Below are positions 1 through 11,893 of a stretch of 64,000 nt of DNA, in pieces. Source of the DNA: Hydrogenophaga sp. (GTDB lineage: Bacteria > Pseudomonadota > Gammaproteobacteria > Burkholderiales > Burkholderiaceae_C); NCBI GenBank assembly GCA_016741995.1, contig JACVCO010000005.1, positions 62,001 to 126,000 on the forward strand. The letters run 5' to 3'. How positions within the stretch are numbered: position 1 is the stretch's first letter; each line of letters begins with the position of its first letter. Under the pieces are notes generated by a model that did no database searches, had not been told where the DNA came from, and worked only from the letters and a program-made list of their open reading frames with translations. The translations under genes and the position numbers were made by a program.

Positions 1-3000
1 GAGCCGGTACCTCGGCCGACGTCAGCAACTGGCCCAGCAAGGGCGTCAGTTCGACGCGGATGAACTGGCCGCCGTACAGGGCTTCCGGTTCGAGGTCTTG
101 CAGCGCTGCCTGCAATGTCAGGGTGTCGCCGTGCGCGAGCCGGGCGGGCACCACCGGGTTGGGCACCGTGGCCATGGCGTCGATCTGCCGCAACCAGCCC
201 GCCAGCGTGGCCTCGGAGACGGACCAGGTGCCGTTGCTGGCGTGGGTGATCGCGGTGCCGTAACGGCTGATGTCGTCCAGCGCGCTGCTGGTGCGCCGGG
301 CCAGGTCGAGCTGGACGACGGCGGCAACGGCATCGGCGTCAAGCGTCACCGCGCCGTTGGTGGCTGTCAGCGCGGTCAGCTGTTCCTTCAAGTGCTGCAG
401 AAGCGATGGCGTGATGGCTTCTGGCGAGGCGGGCGTGGTGGCTGTTTGCCACAGGCGTTGCTGGGAAGGCGGGGAGAGCAACAGGTCGCCATCGGGCGTG
501 ACACCGTAGCTCCCGGGTTGACTCAGCAGGACGATGGCGTTGTCCCCAGGCTGCAGGTCCACACGCTGCCCCGGGTCGATTCCGGCGGCTTCCAGCGCCA
601 GCAGCACCGCGCCGCTGTAGCGCAACAGGCCTTCGGGGGTGGAGTCCCCGTCGAGCAGGTCGAACATGACGCGCTCGAGCGGCGTGATGGCTCCGCCCAA
701 CTGGTCGAGGCGTGCTGCTTCGATGTCGCGCACCAGCGCCTGGTGTTGATCGGCGCGAAGCCAGAGATGCCCATCACCGGCCTGCACCCAGGCCGCCCCG
801 GCGGTGGCCAGTGCGTCCGCGGTGGCGCCCGCTGCGGTGACGACATCGGGCTCGATGCCCACATGAGCGAGCCACGGCAGCAACACATCGTGCGCGCCCA
901 GGTCGATGGCGCCAACGGTGATGTCATCGATGGTGACGTCCTGTGTTGCCACTGGGCGGATGAGGGCATTGAGTTCGGCGTAGACGGCCTGAACCCCTTG
1001 CACCTGGGCCTGAGCCACGTGGGCCAGCCAGTCGGCCATGCTGTCGGCGGGGATGCGCAGGTGATCGCCCGATTCGGCATTCAGCAGCAGCGGTGGCAGC
1101 GAGGGGAAGTTGAAGCCGTCGCCCAGTGCCGCGTGGAGATCCGATGTGTCGAAGGCCAATCGGTTCAGGGCGTCGCGCAACGACGGGCCGAAGAGGTACT
1201 CACCGCCCTGCGCGGGCGTGAGGGCCAGGGCGTCCCAAACGGTTTCGGCCAGCGCCACCCGGGCTGCGAACCAGTCGAGCACGGCGGTGCGCAGCGCGGC
1301 GGCGTCGCCTGTTCCGGCGGTGGTTTGCTCGAACTGCGTGAGTGCCTCGGCTTGTGCGTCGTCCAGGCCCCGGATGGCTTCGCCCAGGATGCTGGTGACG
1401 GCGACTTCCACCGCCACCGGCGCGCTCTCGCGGCGCGTCTCGCCGAACGGGTCGCTGCCCGGGTCGGCCGAGTCGATCACGGTGACGGTGAAATGGCGCG
1501 TGCCCTCGGTCGCGTTGGGCGCGTCGATGTCGAACACGATCGCGTCCAGCACCCGGTTGACCAGCGACAGGGGGGCGTATTCGAACGTGATGGTGCTGAG
1601 GCCACCGCCCAGATCGGCGCGTTGGAACATGGCCCGCTCCTCGGGGGGCAGATCCGCAAGGCGGCCCTCGTCGAGACGCCAGCCGTCGCCGAAGGCGAAG
1701 CCCTCGGTCTGAATGCGCACGGTGGTGAAGCCGCCGCTGACCGAGCTGCGGTCGTTCAACTGAACGCCATCCAGCACGGCCACCGCCTGGCCGTCCGCTT
1801 CGTGGAACGCGCTGCTGGTGTGGGCCAGCACCAGATTCGGTGGGTACTGCACCTGCAGCGTCAGGAAGTTGTCGGTGGTGGCCACCGTCTGCCCCCCGTT
1901 GTCGGTGGAGCCGTTGTCCATCACGCGGAAGCCGAGGCGTGGATGCACGGGCTGGCCCTGCAATGCCGGGTCGGGCACATAGACGAGCTGGTGGTAGGCG
2001 AGTGAGGCGGCGGACACGACCTGTTGCAACGTCACCGGGGTGCCGGCCAGCAGCAGTTGCCCCGAATCGGGCAGCTCGGTGATCTGCACCGCGGTGAAGG
2101 TGTCACCGTCAACGTCGTGGAAGCCGAAGCGCCCGGGCGTGAGCACGAACGATGCGTCGTAGTTGATCGCCGCCGCGATGTCGGTGCCTTCGGGGGCATC
2201 GGAAACGGGCGTGATGACAAGACTCAATGTCGCGGTGGCTTCTTCGTTGTGGGGGCCTCCGCTGGTGCCGGGATCGACGCCATCGTTGCCCATGTCGCTG
2301 ATCGTGATATCGATCTGGCGGTCCCCGGTGACGTGCGGGTCCGGGTTGAAGGTCACACCCGGTTGCCCTTGCACCAGCGCGTTGATGGCATTGAGCGGCC
2401 CGATCAGGGTTAGCGACGCCGTGCCATTGCCATTCAAGGCGATCTGCGGGTGGTCGCCGGTGTCCACCAGGAACGAACCATCGCCCTCCGCAAGCTCGAA
2501 CCGCACCCACACAAACCCGCGATTGGAGGCCTCTGCATCAGAGAAGGAGATGCCGTCGAGGCGAACGCTGTGGTCTTCGTACAGGTTGACGGTGGTCTCT
2601 GGAACCTGGAGTGTGGGAGGCGTGTTGGTGTACGGAGTTCGGACGTGCATGCCGTCGAGGTCCACTGTTCTCGGCATGCTGCCGTACATGTAGAGGGCTT
2701 CGTACGCCCCTATCAACAGAAAAAAGAAGAAGAACGGGTTGGCCTGAACGTTGGGGGGCAGAGGACGGCTCGGATCGACTTCGTATTGACCGTCCGGGGT
2801 CGGCGCGCTGACCGGTGGCAGCCAGTGCACCTGCTCTGTCCATTGGTGCCGCACGGTGGCTTCCGCGGGATGCAGTTGCTGGTGCAGTGCGGCCCATTGC
2901 TGCTCGGCCGCCTCGCGATCGGCCTCCACGGTGGAGGCCGTTGTGATCTTGTTGACCGACCCCAGCGCCAGCACCAGACCGTCGCCAATCGGTGTCGCGC

Positions 3001-6000
3001 CGACTGCCTCGGCCGAGGTGGTGCCAGGTACCACAGGCCCCGCTGCGTTGGCCTGGTTGGCGTCGAGCTGTTCCGGCTCGAGAAGGGAGAGTCCGATCGG
3101 CACCACCGTCAGGCCGATCGCCCTCACGTCGCGTTCGCTGCCGTCGTCGCCTGTGGTGCCCGGGTCCATGCCGGTGCCGCCGCCATCGTCCACCTCAATG
3201 GTGAGCAGCCGCGTCTCCATCGACATGTTGCGGGTGATGTTGTCGCTTTGCAGGTAGGCGCCCAGCACGCTGGCGGCACCCGTCACACTCATCTCGCCGG
3301 TGCCTCCTCCTTCAATCGTGACGCCAGTGGCCGGTGCGGCGTTGAGCGTGCCCGTTTGCGTGGAGAGGTCGACCCGCAGCACAGGGTCTTCGCTGTTGCT
3401 CGTGTCCACCACGTGCAGCTGAGACTGCAGGGGCGCGTCTGCATACAGGCCGGTTTGGTACCCGACGCCTTGACTGCTGGCCAGCAGGGCGTTGATGTCG
3501 GTGACCGTGCCGCGCAGCGTGAGTTGACCCGTGCCACTGCCGACCACGGTGACGCCCGTGGTGCTGGTGGTGCTGAGCTGACCGTCGGGAACCCGCAAGG
3601 TCACGGTCACTTCGTTGTTGCCCGCGTCCACGTCGCGAATCGACAGCCCTGCCAGACGGGTGGTGCTTCCCTCCCGAACCTCGATCGTGAGCGTCGGGTC
3701 GATCGCTGGCGCGTCATTCACCGGGTTGACGTGAATGGTGAAGGTGCTGGCCTCACCTCCTTGCTGAATGCCGTGGCTGTCGATGACGCGGTACTGGAAC
3801 GTGGCGTGGCCGTTGAAGTGCAGTGCGGGTTCGAACGTGAGGTGCTCGAAATCCTGCGCCAGGACCACCGTGGTTTCCTGCGAGATTTCCACGCCGTTCA
3901 GCATCAGGCGGCCTTGCGCGGGGCTGGGCAGCGCGGTGATGCGCACGGCGCTGAGCTGGTCGCCGGCATCGACGTCGTTCATGTGGAACGCCGCGGTGCT
4001 GAACAGGGCGGGCCGGAAGACCATGCGCAGTGCGTCGCTGGCGGCCACGGTCTGGCCGATGGCGACCGGCTGGCCGTCGAGCGTGAGCTGGCCGCCCGGT
4101 GGCAGGCTGTCGATGCGGACGGCGGGGACGTTCTGGCCTGCGACGACGAGGTCGGCCACGCGGGTGAGGTCCAGGCGAACCTGGTTGTCCTCGTTCATGG
4201 TGGCTTCGCCGCCGGTGCTGGTGGGGGCTTCGTTCACGTCGGTAATGCGCACGTTGAACGAGACCTCGCGGTACAGGCCGCCGATGTCGGTGACCCGGGC
4301 GCGCAGGGCGACGATGGGGTTGGTCTCGTGGTCGGGCGTGGCACCCGGCGCGAGCGACACCGCGCCGGTGGTGGCGTCGATCTGGAACAGCCCGCCGCCG
4401 TTGTCGACCAACGAGTAGGTCAGTGTGTCGCCGGTGTCCACGTCGGTGGAGCGCAGGCTGGTGAGCACGGTGCCCGCGGCAGCGGTCTCGGCGATGGACA
4501 GTGCGAGCGACTCGTACTGCGGGTGCATGTCGGGTGAACCGCCGGCTTGCCACAGGAAGGGCTCGTTCCACACGCGCACGTCGCCCACGCTGCCGGTGAA
4601 GTAGCCCCAGGAGATGCCGCCTACCTGGGTGGGCGGGTGGAGCAACTGGGTGCTCTGCAGGCCCGTAGCCACCAGTTGGTTGTTGACGTAGAGGCTCGGG
4701 CGGTTGTCGATCACGTTGACGGCCACGTGCGTGTTGGCGGTGACCGTGCCGTTCCAGGTGAGCAACGAGGAGAGCAGGTTGCTGGAGTGCTGGTAGACCG
4801 AGATGCCGTTGGTGCCCACGGAAATCCCGAGGCCGGCGTGGTTGGCGCTGCCCCAGACTACCTCGCCGTGCAAGGGGGACAGCGCGTACTTCTGTCCGCT
4901 GGTCCCGGCTGTTCCGGTCAGGCTGGCCGTGCGCAGGACGATCGCGTCGGTGGGGGTGACGATGAGTTCGAAGCTGAAGTTTGACGAACTGCCCAGCGCC
5001 GGCCCGGAGACGACCGAGGCGGCGCTGCCATTGAATTGGCGGCCGATCACCAGGTGGGCCGGGGCGTCGTTGCGGCCTTCGAGGGTGACGGTGAAGGTGG
5101 ACGAACTGGTCAGGCCCGCGGCATCGGTGATGGTGTAGTCGAAGGTGTCTTGCAGGGTGTCCTGCGGGCGGCGCAGGGCCTGCACCTGCAGGTTGGTCTG
5201 GTCCACCTCATAGTGATAGGTGCCGTCCGGATTGACGGTCAGCGTGCCGTACTGGCCGCGCAACGCTTGGTCGACGCCGCCAAGGTACAGCCGGACGTTG
5301 TCGATCTTCGGCCCGGCGGTGTCGTTCTCTGTCGCCAGCTCGGTGAACCGCAAGGTGTCGTTGCCGACAGCGGTCACGTTGAACGTGGCGGTGGACCAAC
5401 CCGCAGGATCCACCGTTGCGGTGCCAACAAGAACGTTGTTCCAGTAGACCTGTACCGCAGACCCGCTGTAGCCGGGCATCGGGGCCAGATCGAACTTCAG
5501 CTGGTAGGCCTTGCCCGCCTGGGTGACGAGTGCCGTTTGCTGCAGGCTGTCCACCTCAGACCATGAGTCGAGGTCCACGTAGACCTGGCCGTCCGAGGCG
5601 CTGTTGTCCCGAACGAAATTGACCTGGTCCGCAGGGTTCGCCCATGGACCGGGCAGGCCCGAGGTGAGCCAGCTTCCTGGCTGCGTGTGGCCCCAGACAT
5701 CTTCAAAACTGCCATTGCGAACCACGTTCACCCGGGTGTTCACCCAGGATACGCTGATGTCGGCAGCGGGATCGTCCACATCGGCCGCAGCAAAGTTCAA
5801 CTGGCCGCTCGGGTTCTGTCCGGCCGTACCGCGATCCAAGCCGCTGTTGGCCCAGGCGTTGACGCCCGCCACATGCGCCACCGGTGCGTCGTCGCGCCCT
5901 TCGATGGTGAAGCTCAGCGATGCCGTGCGTGTGGTGCCCAGCTGGCCGGTGACGTCGAAGCTGACGGTTTCTGTCAACGTGTTCTGCGCGGTGCGCAGTG

Positions 6001-8572
6001 CTTCCACGGCCTGATGCGCCTGGTTGACTTCGTAGAGGTACTCGCCCGTGGCCGACAGCGTCAGCCAGCCGTAGGTGAGGGCGATGCGCGAATTCAGCCA
6101 CTGCGGAGAGCCGTTGTGCACCAGGCGCGTGACCTGCAGGTGCTCGTTTTCGTCGGATGGGCCGATCGCGCCGTCGAGCACGTTGCCCGAGGGGTTCACA
6201 CCCGCGGTGCCGTTGTGCACGCCACCGGCCTCCACCGCGGTGACCTGCAAGGAGGGCACGGTCGGTGCGTCGGTGTGGCCATGCACGGTGACCACGAGCT
6301 CGGCGGTCGACGTCTGGCCGATGCCGTCCACCACGGTGTAGGTGAACCGGTCTTCTAGGGTTTCGCCGGGCTGCTGGAGCGCCTCTAAATGATCGGAGAA
6401 GACCCAGTAGCTGTACCTGCCGTCGGCGTACAGGGTGAGGTAGCCGTAGTCGCCAACAATGTTGTCTTCGACCACCTGGTGTGTGTCGCCGGCGTCGTGC
6501 GCGGGGTCGTTGGCAAACACGTTGCCACTGGCATGCACGGCGGTGGCGTCAACCAGTGTCTGGTCGGCGGTGTGCTGCGGCAGCCGGATGTCGGCGGTGG
6601 TGAAGGTGCCCGTCTGCAGGTTGATCCGGTGGATCAGGGCCGCGGTGTCGTCGATGGCCAGCAGCTCGTGGGCACCGGACACGGTGAGGGACGTGATGTG
6701 CGACAGGCCGCCCGGGGTGGGCAAACCGCTGAGCACGGTCTGGTGCTGGCCGGTGGCGATGTCGTAGCGCAGCAGATCGCCCCACACGGTGTTCCAGTAC
6801 ACGGCGCCGTTGAGGTAGGCGACGTCGCCATGGCTGGAGACGCTGTTGTCGACGGCCACAATCTGGTGGCTGGTGCCGGTCTGTGGGTTGATCTCGTAGA
6901 GATTGCCCACGGTGTTCACGCCGTACAGCTTGCCGTTGCCTGCGGCGCTCAGGCCGACCATGGCCACGTTGCCCAGGCTGCCGGCGGTACCGACGGCGGT
7001 GCACGCACCCGTGGCGGGGTTCAGGCGGTACAGGGTGTCGGCGCTGACCGCATAGAACTGGCCCTCGGCCGTGCGCGCAATTGCCGTGACGGGTGCGGAA
7101 GCGGTGGCCGCCTGGCTGCGCTGGCCGCTGGTCAGATCGACCCACCACAGGCGGTGGCTTTGATCGACGGCGAGTGCGAGCTGGCCGATGGAGGCATCGG
7201 CGTGGTCGTTGGCGAGCTGGGGCGCTTCATTCACGTCGCGGACGTCGAAGTTGAAGACGCGATCGGCGACATGCCCGCCAGTACCGGTGGCCCGCACCTG
7301 CACCTGCAGCGTGGGGGTGGCTTCGTGGTCGATCTGCGCGCCCGTGGCCACGCGGATTTCGCCGGTGGTCTGATCGATGACGAAGCGGCCGTTGGCGTTG
7401 TTCAACAGCTGGTAGGTGAACGCCTCCCCCGTGTCCTGGTCGCGCGCGCCCACGCGGGCCACGAGGGTGCCTGCCGCCGCGTTTTCGACGAGGACGGGCG
7501 AGACCAGCATGGCGACGGCGGGCGAGGCGCCGGCAGCGAGTTCGGTGGCGTTGGCGCGCTCTTCGACCTGCGTAGCGGTGAGCGCGTCGTTCCAGACGTA
7601 GTAGTCGCTGATGACGCCGGTGAAATTCCCCCAACTGGTGCCGCCGAGGCGGGCCGTGGGGTGGATGATCTTGTTGCTCTGAATCCCCGTCAGCACCGCC
7701 ACGCCGTCCACGTAGAGCGTGGGGGTCTTGTTGTTGAACACCACCGCCACGTGGGTGTTCGGGTTCACGGTTCCGGCCCAGGTCAGCAGGGGGTCGAGAA
7801 AGTTCAGCGTCCACGCGTACACCGAGATGCCGTTGGTCCCCACCGACAGGCCCACGCCGGCGTGGTCGGTGCTGCCCCAGCTGTACAAGCCGTGCTCCGG
7901 TGCAACGGCATAGGCCTGGCCGAAACGCCCCGGTGCGCCGGTGGTACCGGTGTTGTAGAGCGTGATGGTGTTGGTGGGAGAGATCTTCAGTTCGAAGCTG
8001 AAGTCCGTGTCGGCGGCCATGAGGGGGCCGCCCACGATCACGCTGTTTGACGTGCCGTCGAAACGGCGGCCGAGCTCGAGCTCGGTGGTCTCGTCGTTCA
8101 CCGCCTGCACGGTGATCTGGGTGCTGGACGGCGTTGACCAGGTGCCGGCCGCGCCCTTGGCACTCACATTGACCGTGCGGCTACCGCCCTGGGTTTCGTT
8201 GGTCTGGAAGCCGACGGCCTTCAGGGCGTCTTGCCAGGCGACATCGGTGACGCTGCCATTGCCGCTGGGCCGCAGGTAGAGCACCTGGTTGCCCTGGGCG
8301 CTCAGGGACAGCGGCGGCGACAGGTAGGAGGTGGACCCGGTCTCGCTGGTGGCGATGGCGATCGAGGCGGGCAGGGCGTTGATGTGCCAGCGATCGTGAA
8401 AGAGCACGGAGGCCAGCTCGACCCGGATGACCGTGATCTGGTCCGTGTTGGCGCTGTTGCTGCCGCTGCCGACCGTCGCCGTACTGGAAGCGATGGAGGC
8501 CGCCGGGTCTTCTTCCTGGTAGGTGGTGGCGTAGTTCAGTCCGGTGGCGGTGCCGTTGAGATCGATGGCCAT
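1..8572 (-). CDS. Giant modular adhesin (LamG, cadherin-like, VCBS repeats), 3' end outside window
   Basis: One frame stays open from an ATG at 8572, preceded by AAGGAA eight bases upstream, to the window edge: 2857 residues with no stop. By eye the modules are: LamG-like (about 162-330), cadherin-like (354-452), a propeller-like repeat block (454-657), three VCBS-type repeats (670-1169, each ending in DAP and carrying a Y-G-x-L-T core), a second LamG (1169-1329), cadherin-like modules (1350-1814), a linker with a hydrophobic stretch (about 1944-1965), more cadherin-like modules (1977-2390), and a non-repetitive, helix-like region to the edge. No Sec signal peptide is seen. Such proteins are usually exported by type I secretion using a C-terminal signal, which would lie outside the window. 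A role in adhesion or biofilm is inferred from domain content. Partial; the family call is firm, the function is not. Confidence 0.85.
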   Translation of the reverse strand, partial: MAIDLNGTATGLNYATTYQEEDPAASIASSTATVGSGSNSANTDQITVIRVELASVLFHDRWHINALPASIAIATSETGSTSYLSPPLSLSAQGNQVLYLRPSGNGSVTDVAWQDALKAVGFQTNETQGGSRTVNVSAKGAAGTWSTPSSTQITVQAVNDETTELELGRRFDGTSNSVIVGGPLMAADTDFSFELKISPTNTITLYNTGTTGAPGRFGQAYAVAPEHGLYSWGSTDHAGVGLSVGTNGISVYAWTLNFLDPLLTWAGTVNPNTHVAVVFNNKTPTLYVDGVAVLTGIQSNKIIHPTARLGGTSWGNFTGVISDYYVWNDALTATQVEERANATELAAGASPAVAMLVSPVLVENAAAGTLVARVGARDQDTGEAFTYQLLNNANGRFVIDQTTGEIRVATGAQIDHEATPTLQVQVRATGTGGHVADRVFNFDVRDVNEAPQLANDHADASIGQLALAVDQSHRLWWVDLTSGQRSQAATASAPVTAIARTAEGQFYAVSADTLYRLNPATGACTAVGTAGSLGNVAMVGLSAAGNGKLYGVNTVGNLYEINPQTGTSHQIVAVDNSVSSHGDVAYLNGAVYWNTVWGDLLRYDIATGQHQTVLSGLPTPGGLSHITSLTVSGAHELLAIDDTAALIHRINLQTGTFTTADIRLPQHTADQTLVDATAVHASGNVFANDPAHDAGDTHQVVEDNIVGDYGYLTLYADGRYSYWVFSDHLEALQQPGETLEDRFTYTVVDGIGQTSTAELVVTVHGHTDAPTVPSLQVTAVEAGGVHNGTAGVNPSGNVLDGAIGPSDENEHLQVTRLVHNGSPQWLNSRIALTYGWLTLSATGEYLYEVNQAHQAVEALRTAQNTLTETVSFDVTGQLGTTRTASLSFTIEGRDDAPVAHVAGVNAWANSGLDRGTAGQNPSGQLNFAAADVDDPAADISVSWVNTRVNVVRNGSFEDVWGHTQPGSWLTSGLPGPWANPADQVNFVRDNSASDGQVYVDLDSWSEVDSLQQTALVTQAGKAYQLKFDLAPMPGYSGSAVQVYWNNVLVGTATVDPAGWSTATFNVTAVGNDTLRFTELATENDTAGPKIDNVRLYLGGVDQALRGQYGTLTVNPDGTYHYEVDQTNLQVQALRRPQDTLQDTFDYTITDAAGLTSSSTFTVTLEGRNDAPAHLVIGRQFNGSAASVVSGPALGSSSNFSFELIVTPTDAIVLRTASLTGTAGTSGQKYALSPLHGEVVWGSANHAGLGISVGTNGISVYQHSSNLLSSLLTWNGTVTANTHVAVNVIDNRPSLYVNNQLVATGLQSTQLLHPPTQVGGISWGYFTGSVGDVRVWNEPFLWQAGGSPDMHPQYESLALSIAETAAAGTVLTSLRSTDVDTGDTLTYSLVDNGGGLFQIDATTGAVSLAPGATPDHETNPIVALRARVTDIGGLYREVSFNVRITDVNEAPTSTGGEATMNEDNQVRLDLTRVADLVVAGQNVPAVRIDSLPPGGQLTLDGQPVAIGQTVAASDALRMVFRPALFSTAAFHMNDVDAGDQLSAVRITALPSPAQGRLMLNGVEISQETTVVLAQDFEHLTFEPALHFNGHATFQYRVIDSHGIQQGGEASTFTIHVNPVNDAPAIDPTLTIEVREGSTTRLAGLSIRDVDAGNNEVTVTLRVPDGQLSTTSTTGVTVVGSGTGQLTLRGTVTDINALLASSQGVGYQTGLYADAPLQSQLHVVDTSNSEDPVLRVDLSTQTGTLNAAPATGVTIEGGGTGEMSVTGAASVLGAYLQSDNITRNMSMETRLLTIEVDDGGGTGMDPGTTGDDGSERDVRAIGLTVVPIGLSLLEPEQLDANQANAAGPVVPGTTSAEAVGATPIGDGLVLALGSVNKITTASTVEADREAAEQQWAALHQQLHPAEATVRHQWTEQVHWLPPVSAPTPDGQYEVDPSRPLPPNVQANPFFFFFLLIGAYEALYMYGSMPRTVDLDGMHVRTPYTNTPPTLQVPETTVNLYEDHSVRLDGISFSDAEASNRGFVWVRFELAEGDGSFLVDTGDHPQIALNGNGTASLTLIGPLNAINALVQGQPGVTFNPDPHVTGDRQIDITISDMGNDGVDPGTSGGPHNEEATATLSLVITPVSDAPEGTDIAAAINYDASFVLTPGRFGFHDVDGDTFTAVQITELPDSGQLLLAGTPVTLQQVVSAASLAYHQLVYVPDPALQGQPVHPRLGFRVMDNGSTDNGGQTVATTDNFLTLQVQYPPNLVLAHTSSAFHEADGQAVAVLDGVQLNDRSSVSGGFTTVRIQTEGFAFGDGWRLDEGRLADLPPEERAMFQRADLGGGLSTITFEYAPLSLVNRVLDAIVFDIDAPNATEGTRHFTVTVIDSADPGSDPFGETRRESAPVAVEVAVTSILGEAIRGLDDAQAEALTQFEQTTAGTGDAAALRTAVLDWFAARVALAETVWDALALTPAQGGEYLFGPSLRDALNRLAFDTSDLHAALGDGFNFPSLPPLLLNAESGDHLRIPADSMADWLAHVAQAQVQGVQAVYAELNALIRPVATQDVTIDDITVGAIDLGAHDVLLPWLAHVGIEPDVVTAAGATADALATAGAAWVQAGDGHLWLRADQHQALVRDIEAARLDQLGGAITPLERVMFDLLDGDSTPEGLLRYSGAVLLALEAAGIDPGQRVDLQPGDNAIVLLSQPGSYGVTPDGDLLLSPPSQQRLWQTATTPASPEAITPSLLQHLKEQLTALTATNGAVTLDADAVAAVVQLDLARRTSSALDDISRYGTAITHASNGTWSVSEATLAGWLRQIDAMATVPNPVVPARLAHGDTLTLQAALQDLEPEALYGGQFIRVELTPLLGQLLTSAEVPA

Positions 8573-8882
8573 GGCGATTCCTTGTGCGTGGGTGGGGCAA
8601 TCCAGGGGCAGCTGGGTAGCCCACGCAAAGGGACGTGTGGCGCAGATCAGGCATGGAGCACCGGCACCTCTGTGGGCGCTGATCGGTTGTCTCCGGCGTT
8701 CCTTCCTGTTGTCACGCTTCCTGACGCACCCGCGATCACTTGCGTGGCAAGCCTGCGGCGGTCGGGGTTTCGCGGGGTGGCGCGTGGTGCGCAGCGATCC
8801 CGCGAAGCTGTCCGCTAGTGTGGGAAGCGCGGTCGCGGGGGGATATGACGCGGAGGAAGTATTCGACCCCCCGGGGAAATAC
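8573..8882. other. Intergenic gap without a recognised gene
   Basis: About 310 bases between the adhesin start and the exonuclease stop. It must carry the adhesin promoter (minus strand), but I see no convincing -10/-35 pair or sigma-54 box. There is no small gene with a good ribosome binding site and no tRNA. Confidence 0.5.
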
Positions 8883-9491
8883 CTACGCCTGGGTGCTGTT
8901 CAAGGCGCGGTGCACCTGCCACGCGGCCCAGGCGTCGTTGGCGGCGTAGAGCAGTTGCGACTCGGTGAGGTCGCGCGCGGCCCAGTTGCTGGTGGCGGCC
9001 TTCTTGCTCTTGGCAAAGCGCTGGCCGAACAGCACCGCCACCGCGGCTTTCACGCCCATGTCCTTGCGGTAGCCGCGCGCCCGGAACACCGCGTTGAGCT
9101 CGATCACGCTCTCGGCCTGCACGCCCAACTTGGCGCGGATGCGCAACTGGTCGTCGCGCAGGCCGAAGCCGGCCTTTTCATGGGCCCGGTTGGCCAGAAG
9201 CGCCGCCACGCGCTCGCGGCAGGCGGCGTCTTGCAGCTGGAATACCCAGGCGCGCTCGGCAATGGCCAGTTGCACGATGTGCGGGCCGTCCGACACCTGC
9301 TCCTTCAGAAAGGTCGGCCGCGATTCGGTGTCGAAGCCCCAGCACGGGTGATCGCGCAGCGCCGCGGCGGCTTCGTTCGCCTGCGGGCCCGTTCGCACCA
9401 GCGCGATGCGATCGAGTTCAAGGCGTGGAAACGGGGGCAGGGCATCGATGGCGTCGCGATCCGGAACGGGCAGGGTGGGGCGCTGGGTCAT
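8883..9491 (-). CDS. 3'-5' exonuclease, DEDDy (RNase D-like) family
   Basis: A 202-residue protein starting at MTQRPTL; a longer frame reaches 9530, but this ATG keeps a normal N-terminus. Exonuclease motif I is FDTES (D-x-E), motif II contains GFGLRDD, and motif III is YAANDA, giving the DEDDy signature of RNase D and WRN-type exonuclease domains. The protein is only the nuclease domain; the HRDC domain of true RNase D is missing. It is therefore better called an RNase D-like ribonuclease or exonuclease of unknown substrate. It is divergent from uvrB with only 48 bases between the two starts, so the promoters must overlap. Nothing shows shared function in DNA repair. Confidence 0.85.
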   Translation of the reverse strand: MTQRPTLPVPDRDAIDALPPFPRLELDRIALVRTGPQANEAAAALRDHPCWGFDTESRPTFLKEQVSDGPHIVQLAIAERAWVFQLQDAACRERVAALLANRAHEKAGFGLRDDQLRIRAKLGVQAESVIELNAVFRARGYRKDMGVKAAVAVLFGQRFAKSKKAATSNWAARDLTESQLLYAANDAWAAWQVHRALNSTQA

Positions 9492-9539
9492 GGCGGCAGC
9501 ATACCGATACGGGGTCGGGCCATCCGGCACAATTTCCCG

Positions 9540-11639
9540 ATGTCCACCCCCCTGTTGCCCGATGCAAGCGCCGCCGCGCCCCTGGAAGGCGAGTTCGTGC
9601 GCTTTCCCGATTCACCCTTCGAACTGTTCCTGCCGTACCAGCCCGCGGGCGACCAGCCCGAGGCCATCGACCAGCTCGTGGAAGGCCTGAACGATGGCGA
9701 GGTGTTCCAGACCCTGCTGGGCGTGACCGGCTCGGGCAAGACCTTCACGATGGCCAACGTGATCGCGCGCCTGGGCCGCCCGGCCATCGTGTTCGCGCCC
9801 AACAAGACGCTCGCCGCGCAGCTCTACAGCGAGTTCCGCGAGTTCTTTCCGAAGAACGCCGTCGAGTACTTCGTGAGCTACTACGACTACTACCAGCCCG
9901 AGGCCTATGTGCCGCAGCGCGATCTGTTCATCGAGAAGGACAGCGCGATCAACGAGCACATCGAGCAGATGCGGCTGAGTTGCACCAAGAGCATCCTCGA
10001 GCGGCGCGACGTGCTCATCGTGGCCACCGTCTCGGCCATCTACGGCATTGGCAAGCCCGAGAGCTACCACCAGATGGTGATGACCCTGCGCGTGGGCGAC
10101 AAGCTCGGCCAGCGCGACGTGATCGCGCAATTGGTGCGCATGCAATACACGCGCAACGAGATGGACTTCGGCCGCGGCAAGTTCCGCGTGCGCGGCGACA
10201 CGATCGACGTGTTCCCCGCCGAGCACTCGGAGATGGCGATCCGCATCGAGCTCTTTGACGACGAAATCGAAAGCCTGCAGCTGTTCGACCCGCTCACCGG
10301 CAAGGTGCGCCAGAAGATTCCGCGCTTCACCGTGTTTCCCAGCAGCCACTACGTGACACCGCGCGAGCAGGTGTTGCAGGCGGTGGAAACCATCAAGCTC
10401 GAGCTTGACCAACGCCTGAAGGAACTGGTGGGCATGGGCAAGCTGGTGGAGGCGCAGCGCCTGGAACAGCGCACCCGTTTCGACCTGGAGATGCTCAGCG
10501 AGGTGGGGCACTGCAAGGGCATCGAGAACTACACGCGACACCTGTCGCAAGCACGGCCGGGCGACCCGCCGTCCACCCTGACCGACTACCTGCCGCGCGA
10601 CGCGTTGATGTTTCTCGACGAGAGCCACGTGCTGATCGGACAGCTCGGTGGCATGTACAACGGCGACCGCGCGCGCAAGACCACGCTGGTGGAGTACGGC
10701 TTCCGCCTGCCCAGCGCGCTGGACAACCGGCCGCTGAAGTTCGAGGAGTTCGAGCAGCGAATGCGCCAGGTGGTGTTCGTCTCGGCCACCCCCGCCGACT
10801 ACGAAAAGCAGCACGCCGGCAATGTGGTCGAACAACTGGTGCGGCCGACGGGCCTGGTGGATCCCGAACTTGAAGTGCGACCCGCGACGCACCAGGTGGA
10901 CGATGTGTTGCAGGAGATCCGCCTGCGTGTGGAGCGCCAGGAGCGCGTGCTCATCACCACGCTGACCAAGCGCATGGCCGAGCAGCTCACCGACTACCTC
11001 ACCGAAAACGGGGTGAAGGTGCGCTACTTGCACAGCGACATCGACACGGTGGAGCGGGTGGAAATCCTGCGCGACCTGCGCCTGGGCGCCTTCGACGTGT
11101 TGGTCGGCATCAACTTGTTGCGAGAGGGCCTGGATATCCCCGAGGTGTCGCTGGTGGCCATCCTCGACGCCGACAAGGAGGGCTTCCTGCGTTCCGAGCG
11201 CAGCCTGATCCAGACCATCGGCCGCGCGGCGCGCAACCTCAACGGCAAGGCCATCCTCTATGCCGATCAGATCACCGCCTCCATGAAGGCGGCGATGGAC
11301 GAAACCGAGCGCCGCCGGGCCAAGCAAATCACGCACAACGCCACGCACGGCATCGAGCCGCGCAGCGTGAACAAGCGCATCAAGGATCTGATCGACGGCG
11401 TCTACAGCGAAAAGGCGGGCAAGGAGGCCGACCGCCTGGCCGCCGAAAGTGCGGCCCGGGCCGAGCTGGACGAGATGAGCGAGAAGGACGTCGCCAAGGA
11501 AATCAAGCGGCTGGAAAAGCTCATGCTCGAGCACGCGCGCAACCTGGAATTCGAGAAAGCGGCTCAGGTGCGCGATCAGCTGGCCCGCCTCAAAGCCCGG
11601 GTGTTCGGCGCCGACGGCCACGACCACGTGGCTTCTTGA
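9540..11639 (+). CDS. uvrB: Excinuclease ABC subunit B
   Basis: A 699-residue UvrB, the damage-verifying helicase-like subunit of nucleotide excision repair, which receives DNA from UvrA and recruits UvrC. Walker A (GVTGSGKT) is at residues 61-68. The beta-hairpin region with [12 protein letters not shown] follows at about 114-125, and the C-terminal UVR domain that contacts UvrC is at roughly 655-690. The helicase motifs VFVSATP and QTIGRAARN are present. The start at MSTPLLPD follows a poor Shine-Dalgarno; the protein is about 30 residues longer than the usual 670, mostly at the N-terminus. It has its own promoter region, divergent from the exonuclease gene. Confidence 0.97.
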   Translation: MSTPLLPDASAAAPLEGEFVRFPDSPFELFLPYQPAGDQPEAIDQLVEGLNDGEVFQTLLGVTGSGKTFTMANVIARLGRPAIVFAPNKTLAAQLYSEFREFFPKNAVEYFVSYYDYYQPEAYVPQRDLFIEKDSAINEHIEQMRLSCTKSILERRDVLIVATVSAIYGIGKPESYHQMVMTLRVGDKLGQRDVIAQLVRMQYTRNEMDFGRGKFRVRGDTIDVFPAEHSEMAIRIELFDDEIESLQLFDPLTGKVRQKIPRFTVFPSSHYVTPREQVLQAVETIKLELDQRLKELVGMGKLVEAQRLEQRTRFDLEMLSEVGHCKGIENYTRHLSQARPGDPPSTLTDYLPRDALMFLDESHVLIGQLGGMYNGDRARKTTLVEYGFRLPSALDNRPLKFEEFEQRMRQVVFVSATPADYEKQHAGNVVEQLVRPTGLVDPELEVRPATHQVDDVLQEIRLRVERQERVLITTLTKRMAEQLTDYLTENGVKVRYLHSDIDTVERVEILRDLRLGAFDVLVGINLLREGLDIPEVSLVAILDADKEGFLRSERSLIQTIGRAARNLNGKAILYADQITASMKAAMDETERRRAKQITHNATHGIEPRSVNKRIKDLIDGVYSEKAGKEADRLAAESAARAELDEMSEKDVAKEIKRLEKLMLEHARNLEFEKAAQVRDQLARLKARVFGADGHDHVAS

Positions 11640-11756
11640 ACCAATCCGCCCTGTGCGGGATCGCTATCAGTGCGATAGCGACGGCCGCGGCGCGCGCCTT
11701 CGGGGAATACCCCAGGGGGCGTTAGAATGCCGAGCAAAACGGTCAGCTTTTAAGGT

Positions 11757-11781
11757 ATACTCGACGAAAACAGTCGGGAAC
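11757..11781 (+). promoter_or_regulatory. Candidate type 1 IscR operator upstream of iscR
   Basis: This 25-base imperfect palindrome runs from ATACTCGAC to GTCGGGAAC around an AAAA core and, by eye, fits about 22 of 25 positions of the published type 1 [2Fe-2S]-IscR consensus. It overlaps a -10-like TATACT at 11756-11761. In other proteobacteria holo-IscR binds such sites to repress its own operon, and this placement fits that role. No good -35 hexamer is visible. The long leader to the iscR start (about 110 bases) holds no gene. Confidence 0.65.
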
Positions 11782-11893
11782 CTGCGGAGAAGGAGACCCC
11801 CTCGGGGGTTGGGGCGGGTGGACAAGGGGTTCGAGCGGCATGGGCCGGCGGGCCGAACCACGACGGTCAAGCCAACGTTTTCAGGAGCTTGCG

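Noticed and set aside
98-4537. Long plus-strand open frames opposite the adhesin (635 and 695 codons)
   Set aside because: They are rich in Arg, His, Gly and Val, have no domain logic, and run antisense to a frame with clear LamG, cadherin and VCBS motifs. This is usual in GC-rich DNA.
3000-8200. Repeat spacing in the adhesin gene as a CRISPR array or tandem DNA repeat
   Set aside because: Similarity is at the protein-domain level with units of about 300 bases and much divergence, not short identical repeats with spacers.
8573-8882. Sigma-54 promoter or small gene upstream of the adhesin
   Set aside because: A TGGCGCG word with a downstream TGC exists, but spacing and surrounding bases do not fit; no frame has a convincing start.
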